Notes under the pieces: model-generated
The model's database searches: none
What the model saw: only the letters and a program-made list of their open reading frames with translations
What the model was told of the DNA's origin: nothing
Shown here: piece after piece, positions 16,157 to 25,592 of the stretch
Layout: the number at the start of each line of letters is the position of its first letter
Position numbering within the stretch: the stretch's first letter is position 1
Program-made: the position numbers and the translations under genes
Assembly (NCBI GenBank): GCA_963590855.1
Contig: CAVAQT010000019.1
Location: 1-47,159 of the forward strand
Length of the DNA: 47,159 nt
Direction: 5' to 3'
Source: Ruminococcus_C sp963590855
Lineage (GTDB): Bacteria; Bacillota; Clostridia; Oscillospirales; Ruminococcaceae

Positions 16157-17641
16157 ATGAAAAAACAAGTCTACAATCCATTTCTTCCGATTTACGAATG
16201 CGTCCCGGACGGAGAACCGCATGTATTCGGCGACCGCGTTTACTTATATGGCTCGCACGACAAAGAGGGCGGCGAAACCTTCTGCATGTTAGACTATACT
16301 ACATATTCCGCACCGGTGGACGACCTGTCTGACTGGCGCTGTGAGGGGACGATCTACCGTGCTGACCAAGACCCGGCATATCCCTCTGACCGCAAGTTCA
16401 TGTACGCCCCGGATGTCGTACAGGGCAATGACGGCAGATTCTACCTCTATTACTGCATGTCCGGCAGAGACGGTTTCGGCGGCTATAACGGCCCGATCAG
16501 CGTAGCGGTCAGTGACTCTCCTGCCGGCCCGTTCCGTTATCTGGGATTTGTACACTACCCGGATGGCAGCCCGATGCTGAAATATGTCTGCTTCGATCCC
16601 GGCGTTATCAATGACAACGGCACGATCCGCATTTATTATGGTACATGGTCGGACGAAGCTCTGGACAAGGATTTCCAAAACAATGAAGCGGAGATCCAGA
16701 CCGTCATGAAGCGCTATCACAAGAGCCGCAATGAGGTACTGGACACCGAAGGCAGTGTCATGGGCCCTTGTGTGGTAACTGTGGGCGACGATATGCTGAC
16801 CGTCACCAGTGAGCCGCGGCATATCATTCCGGCGGATGTCACCGGAACCGGCTTTGAAGCGCATCCGTTCTTTGAAGCCAGCTCTATCCGCAAGATCGGC
16901 GAGAAATACTACTTCATCTACTCTTCCTGGCAGAATCACGAGCTTTGCTATGCCACCAGTGACTATCCGGATCGAGACTTTGTCTTTGGCGGAACCATCG
17001 TTTCCAACGGCGATGTGGGATACCAGGGCAGAACAGAAAAAGACCGCCTGAACATGACAGGAACGACCCACGGCAGCATCGAAAACATCAACGGTCAGTG
17101 GTATGTATTCTATCACCGTCTCACCCACAAGTCCGACTACAGCCGCCAGGCCTGCGCAGAACCTATTACAATTCTGCCGGACGGCAGCATTCCGCAGGTA
17201 GAGATCACCTCCTGCGGTCTCAACGGCAAGCCGCTGGCAGGCAAGGGCGTTTATCCGGCAGTGATCGCCTGCAACATCACCAACGGTCACATGCCTCACG
17301 GCTCTAACAAGATCTACACCGACAGCTTCCCCAACGCAACACACTGCGGTGATGACCGCTTCATTGGCGAGATCCAGGACGGCACGATGCTGGGGTACAA
17401 ATACTTCCAGTTCTCCGGCGCAAAAGAGATCGGCATCCAGTATCGCGGCACATGCAGCGGCAAATTTGTGGTATCGGATGATATCGACTGCAAGAACATC
17501 GTTGCCGAAATTTCAGTAGCACCGGCGGAAGCCTGGACAGATGCCAAGGCAGCTCTGCAAATTTCCGACGGCAAGCATCCGCTGTATCTGTTCTACCAGG
17601 GCGATGGCGAAGCGGCCGTAAAAGAACTTTACCTTGCATAA
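16157..17641 (+). CDS. GH43 family glycoside hydrolase, intracellular
   Basis: A 494-residue beta-propeller enzyme, likely a beta-xylosidase or alpha-L-arabinofuranosidase acting on imported xylan fragments. VPDGEPHVF (D18, base), CFDPGVIND (D147, pKa modulator) and FFEASSIRKIG (E240, acid) fit the GH43 catalytic triad. The last ~130 residues form a small beta domain ending LYLFYQGDGEAAVKELYLA, like CBM6/CBM36 folds. No signal peptide is present, so it acts in the cytoplasm. The ATG at 16157 is used because the protein begins at the family's usual N-terminus and the longer frame has no support. galT follows after 15 bases. Substrate cannot be fixed from sequence. Confidence 0.88.
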   Translation: MKKQVYNPFLPIYECVPDGEPHVFGDRVYLYGSHDKEGGETFCMLDYTTYSAPVDDLSDWRCEGTIYRADQDPAYPSDRKFMYAPDVVQGNDGRFYLYYCMSGRDGFGGYNGPISVAVSDSPAGPFRYLGFVHYPDGSPMLKYVCFDPGVINDNGTIRIYYGTWSDEALDKDFQNNEAEIQTVMKRYHKSRNEVLDTEGSVMGPCVVTVGDDMLTVTSEPRHIIPADVTGTGFEAHPFFEASSIRKIGEKYYFIYSSWQNHELCYATSDYPDRDFVFGGTIVSNGDVGYQGRTEKDRLNMTGTTHGSIENINGQWYVFYHRLTHKSDYSRQACAEPITILPDGSIPQVEITSCGLNGKPLAGKGVYPAVIACNITNGHMPHGSNKIYTDSFPNATHCGDDRFIGEIQDGTMLGYKYFQFSGAKEIGIQYRGTCSGKFVVSDDIDCKNIVAEISVAPAEAWTDAKAALQISDGKHPLYLFYQGDGEAAVKELYLA

Positions 17642-17656
17642 GAGGAGGAAAATGGA

Positions 17657-19162
17657 ATGATTGAGCAAAGCATTCAGGAACTCATTCAATACGGCATTGC
17701 AAAAGAGCTGATTACGGAAGAGGACAGCATTTTCCTGCGTAACCAGCTGATGGATCTGTTCCGGCTCTCTGCATGGGAAACGCCAGCACTTCCGGAAGAT
17801 CTTCCCTCTGTGGATGAGATCTTAGACAAGTTGGTCTCCTATGCTGCCGAGAACGGCATTATTTCCGATTCTGGTGCAGCACGGGATTTGTTTGATACCC
17901 GCATCATGGGAATGCTGACGGCAATGCCGCATGTTGTCAACCGCGCATTTTTCACAGCATACCACCGCAGTCCGGAAGAGGCAACAAACTGGTATTATCA
18001 GTACAGCAAGGACGCCAACTATGTCCGTGCGGGACGTATTGCCAAGGATATGCGCTGGACATATGACTGCGATTACGGCACGTTAGACGTCACCATCAAC
18101 CGTTCTAAACCGGAAAAAGACCCCAGAGACATTGCAGCTGCGAAAAATCAGCCGCAGAGCAAATATCCGGCTTGCCAGCTGTGCATAGAGAATACCGGAT
18201 TCGCCGGCACACTGACACATCCGGCACGACAGAATCTCCGCCCCATTCCTATCCAGGTGCACGGAGATAATTGGGCATTCCAGTATTCTCCCTACGGTTA
18301 TTACAATGAGCACTGCATTGTGTTCAATCAAAAGCATGTTCCTATGGTAATTGATGCGACAGTTTTTGAAAAGCTGTTCGATATCCTGGACATGTTCCCC
18401 CACTATTTCATCGGCTCTAACGCCGATCTGCCCATTGTCGGCGGTTCGATTCTGAGCCATGAGCATTTCCAGGGCGGTCACTATACTTTCGCTATGGCAA
18501 AAGCACCCATTGAGACACCATTCCTGCTGCCAAATCAGCCGGAAGTCCAGGCCGGCATTGTCAAGTGGCCTATGTCTGTGATCCGCCTGCAAAGCGAAAA
18601 CCGTGCTGCGCTGGCCGCCGCCTGTGACCATGTGTTGACAGAATGGCGAAAGTACAGCGATCCGGAAGCCGCAGTATACGCCGAAACAGACGGAACACCG
18701 CACAATACCATCACTCCCATTGCTCGGATGCGCGGCAGAGCATATGAATGCGATCTGGTGCTGCGTAACAACCGTACCACACCGGAACGTCCGCTGGGAT
18801 TGTTCCATCCGAATCCGTCGCTGCACCATATCAAAAAAGAAAACATCGGTCTGATCGAAGTCATGGGTTTGGCAGTTTTGCCGGCCCGCCTGGCTTCAGA
18901 ATTGCCGATTCTGGCAAAGGCACTTTACAGCGATATGGATCTCAGCGGCACAGAATCTCTTGCGAGTCATATTGCATGGATGCAGGATGTCAAAGCACGG
19001 CATCCGGAAGCCAATACAGAAAATGCGGAAGCGATCATCCAACAAGAGATCGGCGCTGTTTTTGAGCAGGTTTTGTTGGATGCCGGTGTATTCAAGCGCA
19101 CCGAGACCGGAAAAGCGCAATTTCTGCGGTTTGTCGATCAAATCCGTAAAACTGCAAAATAA
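17657..19162 (+). CDS. galT: UDP-glucose--hexose-1-phosphate uridylyltransferase
   Basis: A 501-residue GalT of the Firmicutes-type family, exchanging UMP between UDP-glucose and galactose-1-phosphate in the Leloir pathway. The core is SILSHEHFQGGHYTF (around 273-287), equivalent to the HxHxHxQ nucleotidyl-transfer loop of the other GalT class. Length is normal. GAGGAGG precedes the ATG. Co-transcription with a GH43 enzyme suggests joint use of galactose side chains and pentosans of hemicellulose. galK and galE are not in the window. Confidence 0.92.
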   Translation: MIEQSIQELIQYGIAKELITEEDSIFLRNQLMDLFRLSAWETPALPEDLPSVDEILDKLVSYAAENGIISDSGAARDLFDTRIMGMLTAMPHVVNRAFFTAYHRSPEEATNWYYQYSKDANYVRAGRIAKDMRWTYDCDYGTLDVTINRSKPEKDPRDIAAAKNQPQSKYPACQLCIENTGFAGTLTHPARQNLRPIPIQVHGDNWAFQYSPYGYYNEHCIVFNQKHVPMVIDATVFEKLFDILDMFPHYFIGSNADLPIVGGSILSHEHFQGGHYTFAMAKAPIETPFLLPNQPEVQAGIVKWPMSVIRLQSENRAALAAACDHVLTEWRKYSDPEAAVYAETDGTPHNTITPIARMRGRAYECDLVLRNNRTTPERPLGLFHPNPSLHHIKKENIGLIEVMGLAVLPARLASELPILAKALYSDMDLSGTESLASHIAWMQDVKARHPEANTENAEAIIQQEIGAVFEQVLLDAGVFKRTETGKAQFLRFVDQIRKTAK

Positions 19163-19217
19163 CTACCTGTTTTCATAAAATGTTTCTATAAACACGTTCT
19201 GAATGAGCCAGACGTAC

Positions 19218-19254
19218 AAACAGCCCTGTATCTCTATTGGATACAGGGCTGTTT
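19218..19254. terminator. Bidirectional terminator between galT and the CDF gene
   Basis: A perfect 15-bp inverted repeat (19218-19232 and 19240-19254, core ACAGCCCTGTATC) with a seven-base loop lies between two convergent genes, with AAA/TTT at both ends. Confidence 0.88.
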
Positions 19255-19260
19255 CCGTTC

Positions 19261-20433
19261 TTATTCTTCTGTAAAATCCCGGTCAAATGTGATGCTCACA
19301 TAACAGGTATGATCCATTCGGTTCAGTTCACCGGAGATCATCTCCAAAAGGTCTTCGTCGGTATAAGTACAGTCAAACGGCACTACCAGATCAAAAATCA
19401 GCCGATTGGAATTTTCCCCTGAAACAAGTCGAAAATCATGCAGGCTCAATTCCTGATGCAGTCCCGAAATCACCTGTTCTGCCATTTCCCGATAATGATT
19501 TACCATTTCGTTATCCAGTTCAATCGGATCCATGTGGATGGTCATCAAGATTTTCAGTTTTTCTTCAATTTCGCGCTCGATGGTATCCACCACCTCGTGC
19601 ACTTCTACAAAATCAGAATCACTGCGCACCTCTACATGACAGCTTCCTATGGTTCGTCCGGGGCCGTAGTTGTGCAGGATCAGATCGTGGATGCCCTCGA
19701 TCTTCTTGTGAGACAGCACCAACTCTTTCAACTGCTGCACGGTTTCTGCATCCGCCGGACGACCCAGCAGATCTCCCACTGTGTCGCGGATAATGTCCAA
19801 TGCCGTTTTTAAAATAAACAGGGACACCGCTGCACCCATAAGCCCATCCACCGGCAGATCTGTCACCAGTGAGAGCAGCAGCGCCGCAATAGTCGCTGTT
19901 GTCGCCGCCACATCACTCCGGCTGTCTTTGGCAGTGGCGATCATTACCGAAGAACGAATCTTTTTCCCTAGCTTCGTATGAAACCACGCCATCCACAGTT
20001 TAACGGCAATAGAAAGCACCAATGCACCCAGCGTCAGCCAACGAAACTGCACTGTGTCCGGATGTATGATCTTTTCTGCCGAGTTCCGCAGCAATTCAAA
20101 CCCCATCAGTGCGATCATCACAGCAATTACCAGAGAGGTCAGATATTCCATTCTTCCGTGCCCGAACGGATGTCCTTTGTCCGCCGGCTTTGCCGCGAGC
20201 TTATACCCGAACATCGTAATCAGACAGCTGGCACAATCAGACAGATTGTTGAACGCATCTGAAACGATGGCAATCGAATGAGACAGTGTCCCCATAATAT
20301 ACTTCAACAGAAATAAGATCACATTGCAACAGATTCCCACCACACTGCTGCACGTTCCATATGCCTTGCGCACTGACGGATCTGCGGTATTCTCATAATC
20401 TGGAATGAATCGCTTCAAAAAGCGCTCTAACAT
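19261..20433 (-). CDS. CDF-family metal cation transporter
   Basis: A 390-residue cation diffusion facilitator with six predicted membrane helices and a C-terminal cytoplasmic dimerisation domain. The transmembrane metal sites read SDAFNNLSD in helix 2 and DSRSDVAAT in helix 5. The paired aspartates rather than HxxxD are seen more in Mn/Fe-type than Zn-type CDF proteins, so Mn or Fe export is a reasonable guess. The C-terminal domain continues past the usual metal-binding fold, giving a protein about 90 residues longer than minimal members. The ATG at 20433 has GGGAG nine bases upstream; an ATG at 20439 is too close to it. Confidence 0.88.
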   Translation of the reverse strand: MLERFLKRFIPDYENTADPSVRKAYGTCSSVVGICCNVILFLLKYIMGTLSHSIAIVSDAFNNLSDCASCLITMFGYKLAAKPADKGHPFGHGRMEYLTSLVIAVMIALMGFELLRNSAEKIIHPDTVQFRWLTLGALVLSIAVKLWMAWFHTKLGKKIRSSVMIATAKDSRSDVAATTATIAALLLSLVTDLPVDGLMGAAVSLFILKTALDIIRDTVGDLLGRPADAETVQQLKELVLSHKKIEGIHDLILHNYGPGRTIGSCHVEVRSDSDFVEVHEVVDTIEREIEEKLKILMTIHMDPIELDNEMVNHYREMAEQVISGLHQELSLHDFRLVSGENSNRLIFDLVVPFDCTYTDEDLLEMISGELNRMDHTCYVSITFDRDFTEE

Positions 20434-20531
20434 GCTCATGCACTCCCTTAAATAACATCCTGTTTCTCCGGAAACTGTCCATCGTCAACCATGCGGAAAA
20501 GCCATCCGGTATTATTTTATAAACTCGAACC

Positions 20532-20560
20532 AGTATAGCATATCTGGATGTCAATGTCAA
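20532..20560 (-). promoter_or_regulatory. Promoter of the CDF gene
   Basis: Minus strand TTGACA (20560..20555), 17 bases, TATACT (20537..20532). About 100 bases of leader follow, with no clear riboswitch. Confidence 0.8.
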
Positions 20561-20615
20561 CTGCGGAACTGTCAACTATTTCTGATTTTCCAGTAAGTTG
20601 ACGTATCTTTTTAAA

Positions 20616-20644
20616 TTGACACGAATTGTAAGTTATGTTATAAT
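20616..20644 (+). promoter_or_regulatory. Upstream promoter P1 of the two-component system
   Basis: TTGACA (20616-20621), 17 bases, TATAAT (20639-20644), inside the motif TATGTTATAATTT that recurs at P2. Confidence 0.78.
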
Positions 20645-20668
20645 TTGAATTTTATTTTATGCGTTTTT

Positions 20669-20694
20669 GTCGAATATTGTCGAATTACGTCGAA
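20669..20694 (+). repeat. Three GTCGAA repeats at exact 10-bp spacing
   Basis: GTCGAA occurs at 20669-20674, 20679-20684 and 20689-20694. One-turn spacing places all copies on the same face of the helix, as for a direct-repeat operator. They lie between two tandem promoters of a LytTR regulator gene. Confidence 0.75.
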
Positions 20695-20722
20695 AGCATT
20701 CAGAAAAAATTATGGATATCTA

Positions 20723-20751
20723 TTGATTTTCTCAATATGCTATGTTATAAT
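20723..20751 (+). promoter_or_regulatory. Downstream promoter P2 of the two-component system
   Basis: TTGATT (20723-20728), 17 bases, TATAAT (20746-20751), with the same TATGTTATAATTT context as P1. The leader to the first gene is about 190 bases and contains a weak GAAAGC...GCTTTC stem but no clear known RNA element. Confidence 0.72.
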
Positions 20752-20947
20752 TTAATTATAGTGAATTTGATGTAGTTTGATTATTTCTTGCAAAATTTGA
20801 TTTCATGACATTATATCGAATAACTCCCACGAAATAGAAATTGCGTTTTGCAGGCACTTAAAGATTTGCTTGATAATGAAAGCTGCAATATCCCCGAGCA
20901 GCAGCAGGCTTTCCATTTTTAGAGCGGTGAAACAGGGAGGAGAAAAA

Positions 20948-21721
20948 ATGGTTCCTATGAAAGTGGCGATTGCGGACGATGAAATGTATGTGTGTGAAAA
21001 AATCCGAAACTGTCTTTTGAAATACAGCGCACAGAAAGATCTGGATATCGATCCGCCGGATATCTATAATGACTGTGATACGCTTTATACCACAGACCTA
21101 AGAAAAAAACGCTATGATCTGGTGTTTCTGGATATTGACTTCTCCGGTGGGGCACGCCCTGTTGCACCGACCAACACATTGCTCCCCACCCGTGAAAACT
21201 GCTCCAACGGCATCACCCTGGGCGCGCATCTGCGAAAGCGGCTTGGGCACACCAACTTTGACATCATCTATGTGACATCGCACGACTGTTATGCCATCAA
21301 CACCATCCCGGTTCGTCCGGCGGCATTTGTGCAAAAGCCTGTAACTTTTTCTAAAATACAGCGCGCATTAGATGACATGCTGTACTATCGTGACATCTCC
21401 CGGCGCGTCTTTGAATGTACTTATCAAAAGGCGCAGATTCATGTACAAGTCTCCCACATCCGTTATCTCAACAGCTGCGGACGAAAGGTCTATCTACAGC
21501 TAGTGGACAACCGTATTGGATTTTACGGGAAGCTGTCAGAAGTGCAGAAAGAGCAGTGCTTTGATTCTTTTATTCCCATTCATAAATCTTATGTCGTCAA
21601 TCCGGATTATATCGACCATGTTTCCTCGAATACTGTCTATTTGCAGGGTGATGCGCACGAGGAGCTTCCGATCAGCCGGGCATATCAGCCGCTTGTAGAA
21701 AAGTGGCTGATGCAGAGTTGA
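20948..21721 (+). CDS. LytTR-family response regulator (AgrA/LytR-like)
   Basis: A 257-residue regulator. The receiver domain has the acidic pair at D10-D11, phospho-acceptor D62 in VFLDIDFSGG and a lysine in FVQKPVTF. The C-terminal LytTR DNA-binding domain starts near HIRYLNSCGRKVYLQL and ends with PISRAYQPLVEKWL. About 20 extra residues follow the phosphorylation site, an insertion not usual in receivers. The ATG at 20948 follows GGGAGGAG at seven bases. It pairs with the kinase gene six bases downstream. LytTR proteins bind direct repeats spaced about one turn, so the GTCGAA array upstream is a candidate autoregulatory site. Confidence 0.88.
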   Translation: MVPMKVAIADDEMYVCEKIRNCLLKYSAQKDLDIDPPDIYNDCDTLYTTDLRKKRYDLVFLDIDFSGGARPVAPTNTLLPTRENCSNGITLGAHLRKRLGHTNFDIIYVTSHDCYAINTIPVRPAAFVQKPVTFSKIQRALDDMLYYRDISRRVFECTYQKAQIHVQVSHIRYLNSCGRKVYLQLVDNRIGFYGKLSEVQKEQCFDSFIPIHKSYVVNPDYIDHVSSNTVYLQGDAHEELPISRAYQPLVEKWLMQS

Positions 21722-21727
21722 TGCGCT

Positions 21728-23032
21728 ATGGAACAAATCATTTACCTGATTGCGAACCTGTTTCATATCTATGCGGTTTATGAGTGTTCGCAAATGTTCT
21801 TTCAAAAATATCCGCAGCGAAAGGTGGCAGAGATCCTCTGTTATGTGGGATATTATCTCATCAACAGTGCTGCATACTTTCTGTTTTCCAATACGATCGT
21901 CAACCTTTTCAGCAACCTGATCCCATTTTTTTGCATTACCCTGCTGTACCGCACTTCCTGGCAGCACCGCATGATCGGCATCATCTCTATTTATCTGCTG
22001 GGTATGGCGGCGGATGTTCTCTGCATGACATTCTCCATCTGGTGTGAATATACCCTATTTTTCACCAGTGGATTTGCCTCTGCACTGCTTCTCTTAATGA
22101 TCGCGCGCATGATGGTGCATTTTCGGCTATATAAAAACGATACCGTTCCGCGGCTGCATGCATTCTATGTGTTCACAGCGATCTTGATTCCTCTCGGAAG
22201 CATTTTTCTGGCGCACTATATCGCCCGAAAGCTTTCCTGGCGTTCTCTGGTCGCAGCTGTGGTGCTGCTTCTCATCAATGTCAGCATCTTTTCTCTCTAT
22301 GATCGCTTGATCCACCTGATGCGGGAACGACACAATGCACAGCTGATCGAACAGCAAAATCGTGCCTACCGTTCTGAATTGGAGGTTATGCAGCAGTCAC
22401 AGATGCGTCTGCGTTTTCTACGGCACGACATGAAAAATCACTTATTTCAGATTCAACACTATCTGGAAATTCACGATATGGATGGACTATACAGCTATAT
22501 CAGCGATGCGGAAGCAAGTCTAAATCAGGCACAAAGCATGATCTATACGCAGCACGAAGCCATCAACAGCATTTTGAATTACAAGCTCGCACCGCTTCGG
22601 GAACAGGGCGTTTCCATGGATATCTGTATCCAACTGCCAAAGCATCTGCCCTATTCTGCTTTCGACCTGAATGTTCTGTTGGGCAATTTATTGGATAATG
22701 CCATCGAAGCAACTGCGAAAGTATTCCCCAAAAACAAGCGGCGGATCAACCTTGTAATGAAAGAAAAGCTAGGTTCTCTGCAGCTCTGCATCGGAAACCG
22801 GTTTGACAGCAAGCTGCCCGTGAAAGGTTCGACCCGAAAAGCAGATAAAGTCAACCACGGGTTGGGACTGAAAAGCGCTGCCGATATTGTGCAGCGCTAT
22901 CACGGAAAGATCCGGATCGTTCCAAAGCAGGATTGGTTTGAAGTAAACGTCATTCTCTATCAACCGGAAGAGGCCATTCGACACGAAGCATACATCGACA
23001 GCGCCTGTGAGCAAACAAATCCTGAAAAATAA
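21728..23032 (+). CDS. AgrC-like GHKL sensor histidine kinase
   Basis: A 434-residue membrane kinase. The first ~190 residues are five or six hydrophobic helices without a large extracellular domain, as in peptide-sensing AgrC proteins. A coiled region leads to RFLRHDMKNHL (H233 phosphorylated), then the N box LGNLLDNAIEA and the GLGL loop of a GHKL ATPase. It should phosphorylate the adjacent LytTR regulator. No agrB or agrD-like peptide gene is visible nearby, so the ligand is unknown. Confidence 0.88.
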   Translation: MEQIIYLIANLFHIYAVYECSQMFFQKYPQRKVAEILCYVGYYLINSAAYFLFSNTIVNLFSNLIPFFCITLLYRTSWQHRMIGIISIYLLGMAADVLCMTFSIWCEYTLFFTSGFASALLLLMIARMMVHFRLYKNDTVPRLHAFYVFTAILIPLGSIFLAHYIARKLSWRSLVAAVVLLLINVSIFSLYDRLIHLMRERHNAQLIEQQNRAYRSELEVMQQSQMRLRFLRHDMKNHLFQIQHYLEIHDMDGLYSYISDAEASLNQAQSMIYTQHEAINSILNYKLAPLREQGVSMDICIQLPKHLPYSAFDLNVLLGNLLDNAIEATAKVFPKNKRRINLVMKEKLGSLQLCIGNRFDSKLPVKGSTRKADKVNHGLGLKSAADIVQRYHGKIRIVPKQDWFEVNVILYQPEEAIRHEAYIDSACEQTNPEK

Positions 23033-23076
23033 ACAGCACCGCATAAGCCCGTTTTCCGGCTTGTGCGGTGCTGTTT
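23031..23076. terminator. Bidirectional terminator
   Basis: Nineteen-bp arms (23031-23049 and 23058-23076) with one G-U pair and an eight-base loop separate the convergent kinase and AraC-type genes. The left arm overlaps the kinase stop codon. Confidence 0.88.
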
Positions 23077-23084
23077 ATTTGTAC

Positions 23085-23915
23085 TCACTGTACAATGCGC
23101 AGTTTTTCTTCAAAATCATCATTGCGCAATAATATCTGATATTTTTTCGGGGTCAGACCGGTATAGTTCTTAAAATCGTGAACAAAGTGCGACTGATCAA
23201 AATAACCGAGATCTACGGCGATATCTGTCAAAGAGCGTCCAACATGCTGATTTTGGTTGAGCGCAGAAACTGCCGCTTGAAACCGCATGATTTTTGCAAG
23301 CTGCTTCGGACTGAGCCCTGTCTCGCTGCGAAAACACTTATCGATATACCGTGAGGTATACCCTGTCTCTTCTGCCAGCTGTTCCACTGAAATACTCCCG
23401 GCCGAGCGAATCAGCAGATTCGAGGAGTGGAGCACCAACAAATTGCTGTGCTCCATGGGACAGACACGCCGATAAATGTTCATATAAGAGCGCATAAACG
23501 CGCGTATTTGCTGCCGAAAGTTCGTCGTTCCGCAAATTCCCTCCATCATCTGCTGATCCTGAATCAGTTCATCCAAAGGCATGCGGTGGTCGATCAGCTG
23601 TGACATGATCTCTGCGCTGCCCAACACCGGATTATATCCCGGCAGAAATCGAACGCCAAAATAACAAGTATTGGAATTCAGCAGCACTGCCTGGGGAGAA
23701 AGAACTGTTCCGCAAATCTCCGCAAAAGGATGCTTCGGATCGCAGCAAAACACCATATCCACACAGCCATCCGGTACGGCATAACGCGGCTCTGTTCCTG
23801 TAAAGCATTGGTAAAAATGGACGATTCCAAATCGATTGAGAATCAACTTCATATAGGACTTGGACGAAGTCACAAAAAACGGTTGCTTCGGTGTCATATA
23901 GATCTGTTGTTCCAT
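23085..23915 (-). CDS. AraC-family transcriptional regulator
   Basis: A 276-residue regulator with a C-terminal pair of helix-turn-helix motifs (about 172-265), including GYTSRYIDKCFRSETGLSPKQ and LGYFDQSHFVHDFKNYTGLTP. The N-terminal part is a beta-rich sensing domain containing YAVPDGCVDMVFC, a pattern common in AraC proteins with the DUF6597-type N-terminus. It stands alone between two terminators, next to the permease/PII and amine-oxidation operons, and is the nearest candidate to bind the element those operons share. Confidence 0.87.
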   Translation of the reverse strand: MEQQIYMTPKQPFFVTSSKSYMKLILNRFGIVHFYQCFTGTEPRYAVPDGCVDMVFCCDPKHPFAEICGTVLSPQAVLLNSNTCYFGVRFLPGYNPVLGSAEIMSQLIDHRMPLDELIQDQQMMEGICGTTNFRQQIRAFMRSYMNIYRRVCPMEHSNLLVLHSSNLLIRSAGSISVEQLAEETGYTSRYIDKCFRSETGLSPKQLAKIMRFQAAVSALNQNQHVGRSLTDIAVDLGYFDQSHFVHDFKNYTGLTPKKYQILLRNDDFEEKLRIVQ

Positions 23916-23952
23916 GGCAATCTATATCTCCTGCTCAATGATTATCTATTTT

Positions 23953-23981
23953 ATTATAGTACAACAAGCCTGTAATTTCAA
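23953..23981 (-). promoter_or_regulatory. Promoter of the AraC-type gene
   Basis: Minus strand TTGAAA (23981..23976), 17 bases, TATAAT (23958..23953). Confidence 0.75.
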
Positions 23982-23992
23982 GTGGATTTTGC

Positions 23993-24038
23993 AAAAAAAG
24001 ACTGCTATGCAGGAAAAATTTCTGTACAGCAGTCTTTT
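23993..24038 (-). terminator. Terminator of the permease operon
   Basis: Arms AAAAGACTGCT (23996-24006) and its complement (24028-24038), extended inwards by CAG/CTG, run into seven T on the minus strand. Confidence 0.85.
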
Positions 24039-24068
24039 CAGTTCTATTGCATCATTTTCGGGGGATCA

Positions 24069-25547
24069 TTATTCCGGACGCGTGCCCATATTGACATCCG
24101 CAGGAACACTCTGCACCTCCGGCTTTGCATCCAAATGCAGTTTTTTTGCCACTTCGGGGTTATGATTGATCTGATAGAGATCGGATTCCATCGCCATGAC
24201 TTCTTTGATCTGGTATGGTTTGAACATGGGGCGCTTCATAACACACTTGATCCAGATAACCGCATAGACAGACAAGATCGCCACCGTAATCACGAAAATC
24301 AAGTAGATCCGCTTCTTGACTTCCCAACTGGAGTCAATGTTGTAAATCATAAAGGCATTGCCGATGATTCCAATGATCGGGATCACAGGGCCAAGCGGCA
24401 GTTTAAAGGTACGCGGTGCTTTCGGCAGACGCTTCCGCAAAATCAGTACATCAAAGTGCAGGATGATGTAGGAGAAGATCCAGAAGGTACAGCCTGTCAA
24501 AATCAGGAATGTCAGCTGATCGCTGGTGGAAAGACCGGTAATGTTGATAATCACCATTGCCGCAGCAACCAGAAGCAATCCCACATACGGTGTGCCGCGC
24601 TTATTCTTACGCATGAACACCGCCGGAAGCAGCTGGATCTTCGCCATGCCGGAACAGATCTGCGCGATAGAAAACATCGCTGTGTTCAGCGTGCTGACAA
24701 CTGCCAACAGTGAAATGACCGTCATCCATATAGTTCCCACCTTGCCATACAGCAGAGAACCATACAAAATGTGCGGTACAGTGCTTGCACTCAGTTCATC
24801 CCACGGCGTATAATGACTGAATCCAATGACTACGAAAATCTGCATTACCAGGATCGCAACCAGACTGATTACCATGCCCAGCGGTACTTTTTTCCGCGGA
24901 TTTTTTACCTGGGTAGAAATCGGAACAATAAATTCGACACCGATAAACAGGAAGAAAGCCAGTCCCAACAGGGAGAACACATCACTAGGTTTCGAGGAAA
25001 GCACTGCCGGCTGTTCCACGACCTGACCAGTGCCGAGCTTCAATGTGCCCATGATACCCAGAAACAGCAGCGAACCGATCAATCCATAGGCTACAATATT
25101 CTGCACCTTGGCGAACATATCCACGCCGAACAAGTTCAGACCCAGCAGGATCAGAATCAGTACAATGGAATACACAGAGCCCGGAATGGGAACACTGGTA
25201 AACACACTGCTCAGGGTATTGCCGAACATGGCAGCTTCCGAGCTGCCCATAATGGTCTGACATGTCAGATAGCCGCCCACCGTAATGACAATGGATACAA
25301 ACGGCCCGAAACATGCCAATGTATACTGCGCCATACCGCCCGTCAGGTTTGGCATCAGTGCATTCAACTCACAGATAGAAAATGCGGTCAAAATGTTAAA
25401 GGCACAGGCGATCGCCATCGTAATGATAAAGGGCAAGCCTATGGTTGAAGAGCCTTGCCCAATGGAAAGCAGACAGCTGGTAGCGATAATCAATCCGACA
25501 CCAGTCGCCACAATACTGGGTAAGCCTAATTTTTTCTCTTGCATCAT
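24069..25547 (-). CDS. APC-superfamily amino acid permease
   Basis: A 492-residue integral membrane protein with about 12 hydrophobic segments. The N-terminal GVGLIIATSCLLSIGQG corresponds to the first, unwound helix that binds the substrate amine in APC transporters. A hydrophilic C-terminal tail of about 70 residues is longer than usual and could be a contact site for the PII protein encoded just upstream. The ATG at 25547 is chosen; a TTG at 25553 is possible. The gap to the PII gene is 45 bases. The context suggests uptake of an amino acid or amine oxidised by the adjacent dehydrogenase. Confidence 0.87.
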   Translation of the reverse strand: MMQEKKLGLPSIVATGVGLIIATSCLLSIGQGSSTIGLPFIITMAIACAFNILTAFSICELNALMPNLTGGMAQYTLACFGPFVSIVITVGGYLTCQTIMGSSEAAMFGNTLSSVFTSVPIPGSVYSIVLILILLGLNLFGVDMFAKVQNIVAYGLIGSLLFLGIMGTLKLGTGQVVEQPAVLSSKPSDVFSLLGLAFFLFIGVEFIVPISTQVKNPRKKVPLGMVISLVAILVMQIFVVIGFSHYTPWDELSASTVPHILYGSLLYGKVGTIWMTVISLLAVVSTLNTAMFSIAQICSGMAKIQLLPAVFMRKNKRGTPYVGLLLVAAAMVIINITGLSTSDQLTFLILTGCTFWIFSYIILHFDVLILRKRLPKAPRTFKLPLGPVIPIIGIIGNAFMIYNIDSSWEVKKRIYLIFVITVAILSVYAVIWIKCVMKRPMFKPYQIKEVMAMESDLYQINHNPEVAKKLHLDAKPEVQSVPADVNMGTRPE

Positions 25548-25592
25548 TCTCAACTCTTTTCCAATTCAGTCAAATTACAAGGGGCAGCAATT

